Below, piece by piece: positions 22,404-25,937 of a DNA stretch of 25,937 bases. The notes under the pieces are model-generated. The model was given only the letters and a program-made list of their open reading frames with translations. It was not told the DNA's origin and did no database searches. The position numbers and the translations under genes were made by a program. Each line of letters begins with the position of its first letter. Position 1 is the stretch's first letter. Origin of the DNA: an uncultured Dermabacteraceae bacterium (lineage in GTDB: Bacteria > Actinomycetota > Actinomycetes > Actinomycetales > Dermabacteraceae); the NCBI GenBank assembly GCA_946223075.1, contig CAMILZ010000026.1, positions 1-25,937 of the forward strand, read 5' to 3'.

Positions 22404-23899
22404 GGCTGTCTCCTCCCAAGTACGAGGTCTGCGGCGGCATTCATGACGCCTCGGCTCGCACCGTAGGTGAGAAGAACGGTTGCAGGGGCCGAAAGCCTTT
22501 CCGCACGTGGCGCTGTTTCAGGCACTCCCGTGTGGAGAACGAGGAGGTGCGAGCCCGTCTCGTGGGCGTTCCTCGCTGCCTCGTCGAGTCGCGCCATCTC
22601 GTTTTCACTCGCCGAGCCGAGGCGAGTGAGCACGAAGGTGAGGTCTGGACTTTCGTAGCCGGGAGGCGGATCGGAGGGAAGAAGCCTGATGCCGCGGTTT
22701 TCGAGGGCGGGCACGAGGAAGGTTTTGCCCTTGCCCGCCGCGTAATCGTGGGCAAAGCGCGCATCGACAATGGCCGCGGTGCGAGCCGACTCGAGAGAAG
22801 GACTCGGTTCGCCGGCAAAGCGTACGGCCCTGGCGGAGACCCGGGCCCCGACGATTTCGAGATGCGCTTCCGCCTCGGCGAGCGCCTCGGGGGTGCGCGC
22901 GGTGGGAGAAGCGACATGCGAGAGCTTGGCCCTGACCTTTCTCGCGCGCTCGCGAAGCACCTCCCGGTCGAGGCGGCCGGACCCGAGGGCCTCGGCAATC
23001 GCGTCGTGAGCTTCCGCAAGCATGTTCTCACCGTCGCGGCGGATAGAGGTGCCGAGGCACAGGAGATGCGCGCCCGCTTCGAGCGCGCGCACGGACGCTT
23101 CCGCGAAGCCCACGGACTCGGTGATCGCCCCCATATCGAGGGCATCGGTCACGATCAGAGCCTCCGGGTTCGTGCGCGCGGCGAGCGCACTGGCCCACGG
23201 CGAGATCGTTGCCGGGCCTTCCCCGAGAGACGGTACGCAGATGTGGGCGGTCATGAGGGCGTCGACGTCGCCGCCGAGTGTGCGGAAAGCTTCGACGTGC
23301 TGAGACAGAGCCTCCTCGCGCGTTAAAGCAACCGTCGGAAGCCCCACGTGCGAATCCACCGCGGTATCCCCGTGACCGGGAAAGTGCTTCGCGCAGCTGA
23401 GAACACCCGCGCGGCGCAGGCCGTCGCAGACCGCGCTCGCGTGCCGGGCGACCGTCGCGGGGGTCGTGCCGTAACTACGCGCGCCGATCACGGGATTGCG
23501 AGGGTTCGTGTTGACGTCGGCAACGGGGGCGAAATTCATGTTCACGCCGATCGCGGCCAGCACGCGACCGATGGCCACGCCGTACTCGCGCGAGAGCCCC
23601 GGATCGTCGATGTCCCCGAGGCCTCGGGCCGCGGGGAAGGCGCCGCCGCGTGCCGCGTAGAGCCGCGTGACATCGCCTCCTTCCTCATCGATCGTGACGA
23701 CGAGATCGTGAGCAGCCGCGGCGCGGAGCTTTGCGACGAGCGCCTGAGCCTCGCGCGCACTCGGCGTGTTGTAGCCGAAAAGGCACACGCCGCCGAGACC
23801 GTGCTCGAGGGCACTGTCGAGCCATGCCGGTACATCCGTACCCGGGAACGACGCGAGAAGCGGCGCGAGCGCATCGGGGTCAAAGCGTGAAGTGTGCAT
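22400..23899 (-). CDS. nagZ: GH3 beta-N-acetylhexosaminidase, NagZ-like
   Basis: NagZ removes GlcNAc from GlcNAc-(anhydro)MurNAc or muropeptides. The 499-residue protein carries VVTIDEEGGDVTRL, the catalytic loop KHFPGHGDTAVDSH (171-184) with the Asp182/His184 dyad that replaces a general acid in NagZ, and the nucleophile Asp252 in IVTDALDMGAI. A C-terminal alpha/beta domain of about 150 residues follows the barrel. E. coli NagZ lacks it, but Gram-positive forms have it. No signal peptide is seen, so it should act in the cytoplasm on imported sugar. AGGGG stands six bases before ATG; the gene begins nine bases after the permease stop. Confidence 0.92.
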   Translation of the reverse strand: MHTSRFDPDALAPLLASFPGTDVPAWLDSALEHGLGGVCLFGYNTPSAREAQALVAKLRAAAAHDLVVTIDEEGGDVTRLYAARGGAFPAARGLGDIDDPGLSREYGVAIGRVLAAIGVNMNFAPVADVNTNPRNPVIGARSYGTTPATVARHASAVCDGLRRAGVLSCAKHFPGHGDTAVDSHVGLPTVALTREEALSQHVEAFRTLGGDVDALMTAHICVPSLGEGPATISPWASALAARTNPEALIVTDALDMGAITESVGFAEASVRALEAGAHLLCLGTSIRRDGENMLAEAHDAIAEALGSGRLDREVLRERARKVRAKLSHVASPTARTPEALAEAEAHLEIVGARVSARAVRFAGEPSPSLESARTAAIVDARFAHDYAAGKGKTFLVPALENRGIRLLPSDPPPGYESPDLTFVLTRLGSASENEMARLDEAARNAHETGSHLLVLHTGVPETAPRAERLSAPATVLLTYGASRGVMNAAADLVLGRRQP

Positions 23900-23908
23900 G
23901 CGCTGCCC

Positions 23909-24778
23909 CTAGCCCTTGACCGCACCGGCCGTGAGGCCCGAGGAGAGCTGACGCTGCACGAGCACGAAGAACACGACGACGGGAAGCGCGATGATCGTGG
24001 AGGCAGCCATGATCGGGCCCCAATCGGCCGTGTTCTGCGTGAAGAACGTGCGAAGACCCACGCCGACCGTGTACTTCGAGGAGTCCGTCATGAACGTGAG
24101 CGCGAAGATGAACTCGTTCCACGCGGTGATAAACGCGAACACGCTCGTGGCAACGAGGCCCGGGGCGACGAGCGGGAGCAAGATCGAAAAGAACATGCGG
24201 AACCAGCCGGCGCCGTCGATGTAGGCGGCCTCTTCGAGTTCCTTCGGCACGGCCGCGACGAAGCCCTTGAGGTTCCAGATCGCGAAGGGAAGCGAGAACG
24301 CGAGGTACACGATCACGAGGCCGAGCAATGAGTTGAGCATGCCGAGCGTGCGCGCCTGGAGGAACAGCGGAATCACGAGCGCCTCGAGAGGCACCATTTG
24401 CACCATGAGCACAAGAATGAGCGCGACCGTGCGCATGCGGAAGCGGTAGCGGGCCACGCCGATTGCGGCGAAGAGCGCGATCGCGCCCGAAAGGAGCACC
24501 GTGCCCGCCGCGACGATGAGCGAGACCTTGATGTAGTCGAAGAACCTTGCGTCGACGAGGACGGTTTTAAAGTGATCGAGCGTGAACCCCGTGGGCAAGA
24601 TCCCCGCGCCGCGCGAGTTCGCGTGGGTATCGACGGCGGTCGTGAGCATCCAGTAGAACGGGAAGAGCGCGTAGACGAGAAGAACGACGATGCCGATTGC
24701 CTTCGCGATGTTCGCGGGGCGCACGACATTTTTCTTGTTCGCCGCGGGAGCGGCATTGGGCGAAACGGGCGTGCTCAC
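23909..24778 (-). CDS. Sugar ABC importer permease, MalG type
   Basis: This 289-residue inner-membrane permease has six predicted helices and the EAA loop LEEAAYIDGAGWFRMFFSILLPLVAPG, which contacts the ATPase. A MalG-like N-terminus (LVYALFPFYWMLTTAVD) and C-terminus (MAASTIIALPVVVFFVLVQRQLSSGLTAGAVKG) place it in the CUT1 oligosaccharide class. The GTG start overlaps the upstream permease stop by four bases (GTGA), with AAGGAGGA six bases before it. No ATPase gene is present on this side of the transporter genes. Confidence 0.93.
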   Translation of the reverse strand: MSTPVSPNAAPAANKKNVVRPANIAKAIGIVVLLVYALFPFYWMLTTAVDTHANSRGAGILPTGFTLDHFKTVLVDARFFDYIKVSLIVAAGTVLLSGAIALFAAIGVARYRFRMRTVALILVLMVQMVPLEALVIPLFLQARTLGMLNSLLGLVIVYLAFSLPFAIWNLKGFVAAVPKELEEAAYIDGAGWFRMFFSILLPLVAPGLVATSVFAFITAWNEFIFALTFMTDSSKYTVGVGLRTFFTQNTADWGPIMAASTIIALPVVVFFVLVQRQLSSGLTAGAVKG

Positions 24779-25743
24779 AGTTCATCCTCCTTCATGAGGG
24801 CGCGCATATAGACCACGGAAATGGCGAGAAGGACGAGGGTGAGGAGAACGGCGATCGCGGAGCCCATGCCGTACTTTCCCTGGCCAAACGACTCCGTGTA
24901 CGACCATACGCCGAGGTTCATCATGTTGCGGTTCGAGCCGTCGCCGCCCGGCATGAGGTAGATCTGCGTAAAGACTTTGAAGTCCCAGATCGTCGAAAGG
25001 ATGATGCACACCGCGAGGATCGGGCGAATCATCGGGAGGGTGACGTTCGTAAAGCGCTTCCACGCGCTTGCGCCGTCGACCTTCGCCGCCTCATAGAGCG
25101 ACTCGGGGATGGTGAGTAGCCCCGCGAGCGTGGTCACGGCGATAAAGGGGAAGCCGTGGTACACGACGTTGAGGGCAGCGATTCCGTAAAACGTGAGGCG
25201 CGAATCCCACCAGTTCGCGCTCCCGGGGGTGAAAAGGCCGAGCGCGTCAAGAACGCTCGCAACGAACCCGCTCGTGGGGTCGAAAAGCCACACGAAAACG
25301 TATGTGCCCGTGAGTGCGGGAACGGCCCACGCGACCATGATCGCGCCGATGCATATGTTGCGCCACGTGAGCGAGAGCGTGTTGAGGAAGAGCGCCACGG
25401 CAACGCCCACGAGCATTGTGAGCACCACGCACACGGCGGCAAATCCGACGGTGTTCGGAAGCACGGTCTTCCACAGGTGCGGATCGGCGAGGATCGTCGA
25501 GTAGTTATCGAAGCCAACGTAGTTTGTTGTGCCCTTGAGGAGGTTGCGCAGGCCGTACTCCTGGAGGGAGAGGTCGACGACGCGGAAAAGCGGAAGAATC
25601 AGCAATACACCGAGCGTGATGAGGCCGGGGGCGAGAAGCAGCCACGGTGGTACGTGGCGTCTCGCCCACATCGTGAGGCGTGCGGTCGTGCTCGTATCGG
25701 CTGGAGGGAGCGCGCCTTGGTGCGCGTCGTGCTGTGCAGTCAT
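24775..25743 (-). CDS. Sugar ABC importer permease, MalF/UgpA type
   Basis: The 322-residue permease has six hydrophobic helices from about residue 35 onward and the EAA loop YEAAKVDGASAWKRFTNVTLPMIRPI. NYVGFDNYSTIL is the usual periplasmic segment of CUT1 permeases. I start at ATG 25743 because GAAAG stands eight bases upstream; a TTG at 25764 is in frame without a binding site. The 90-base gap to the binding-protein gene holds a GC-rich hairpin and a small palindrome. Confidence 0.93.
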   Translation of the reverse strand: MTAQHDAHQGALPPADTSTTARLTMWARRHVPPWLLLAPGLITLGVLLILPLFRVVDLSLQEYGLRNLLKGTTNYVGFDNYSTILADPHLWKTVLPNTVGFAAVCVVLTMLVGVAVALFLNTLSLTWRNICIGAIMVAWAVPALTGTYVFVWLFDPTSGFVASVLDALGLFTPGSANWWDSRLTFYGIAALNVVYHGFPFIAVTTLAGLLTIPESLYEAAKVDGASAWKRFTNVTLPMIRPILAVCIILSTIWDFKVFTQIYLMPGGDGSNRNMMNLGVWSYTESFGQGKYGMGSAIAVLLTLVLLAISVVYMRALMKEDEL

Positions 25744-25758
25744 CGAGGAAGCTTTCGT

Positions 25759-25771
25759 ACTCAAGTTGAGT
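25759..25771. promoter_or_regulatory. 13-base palindrome upstream of the permease gene
   Basis: ACTCAAGTTGAGT is a perfect 6-1-6 inverted repeat between the operon hairpin and the ribosome binding site of the MalF-type permease. It could be an operator of an internal promoter or part of the RNA structure. Nothing more can be said. Confidence 0.3.
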
Positions 25772-25772
25772 G

Positions 25773-25805
25773 GCTCGGGGCCCGGCCCGTGAGCGGGCCC
25801 CGAGC
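25773..25805 (-). promoter_or_regulatory. Intra-operon hairpin after the binding-protein gene
   Basis: A perfect 12-bp stem (GCTCGGGGCCCG with CGGGCCCCGAGC) and a nine-base loop lie about 30 bases after the binding-protein stop and before the permease genes. No T-tract follows. In sugar ABC operons such hairpins typically protect the binding-protein mRNA or partly stop transcription so that it is made in excess; that role is inferred here. Confidence 0.6.
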
Positions 25806-25833
25806 GCCGGCGTACAGAGGGTGGCGAGGCGCG

Positions 25834-25937
25834 TTATGCGCCGAAAATGCCGTCCATCTCCTTCGCGGCCGCATCGGCGGCCGCCTGCGGGTCCTGGCCT
25901 CCCGCGAGCACGTTGCTCAGGAGGTTCGGGAGGGTCT
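25834..25937 (-). CDS. ABC importer solute-binding protein, C-terminal end only
   Basis: The last 34 codons are visible and end in TAA; the rest lies beyond the right edge. The tail TLPNLLSNVLAGGQDPQAAA followed by DAAAKEMDGIFGA matches the usual C-terminus of extracellular sugar-binding proteins (a loop with G-x-D-P-Q/E-A-A and a last amphipathic helix with an I/F ending). Position directly upstream of two CUT1 permeases supports this. Substrate cannot be read from this fragment; the rest of the operon points to a muramyl sugar. Confidence 0.75.
   Translation of the reverse strand, partial: TLPNLLSNVLAGGQDPQAAADAAAKEMDGIFGA

Overview
The window is high-GC DNA from a Gram-positive actinobacterium. 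Evidence for this: heavy use of GTG starts with purine-rich ribosome binding sites, a mycothiol-type nitroreductase next to rpiB and nei as in mycobacteria, an actinobacterial heterodimeric ABC exporter, and Tat and sugar-ABC systems of the usual actinobacterial type. A Dermabacter/Brachybacterium-like organism would fit the gene mix, but that is an impression and not something the sequence proves. The window is almost solid coding sequence, and no gap exceeds about 210 bases.

Region 1 (1-7018) is a selenocysteine module. It opens with the end of an NrfD/PsrC-type membrane subunit, probably the quinone-side subunit of a formate dehydrogenase-like complex whose other genes lie upstream of the window. 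A GH20 beta-N-acetylhexosaminidase and selD follow on the minus strand. Then come tRNA-Sec (UCA anticodon, long variable arm), selA and selB on the plus strand. Together they make selenophosphate, convert Ser-tRNA-Sec to Sec-tRNA-Sec and deliver it to UGA codons. No selenoprotein gene is visible in the window itself.

Region 2 (7040-13645, minus strand) holds a three-domain PTS permease of the GlcNAc type (nagE) with an 18-bp perfect palindrome at its likely transcription start. Next are a DUF402 protein and a two-gene ABC exporter whose two ATPase domains are degenerate in exactly complementary ways.

Region 3 (13749-17392, plus strand) is a tight run of five genes: DsbA-like mycothiol nitroreductase homologue (with CPFA instead of CPWC), rpiB, nei-type DNA glycosylase, ElaA-like acetyltransferase and isoaspartyl peptidase/L-asparaginase.

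Region 4 (17560-25937, minus strand) is the most interesting part. It reads in transcription order as sugar-binding protein (3' end only), two ABC permeases, NagZ-like GH3 hexosaminidase, AnmK, MurQ, a MurR-like RpiR regulator and a Tat-exported GHL10/DigH-like glycoside hydrolase. Most genes overlap or lie within 10 bases of each other. This looks like a peptidoglycan amino-sugar recovery operon in which an ABC importer, not a MurP phosphotransferase system, feeds anhydroMurNAc (or a GlcNAc-anhMurNAc disaccharide) to NagZ, AnmK and MurQ. The GHL10 gene is bracketed by two copies of a related palindromic element, each with a 37-base centre.
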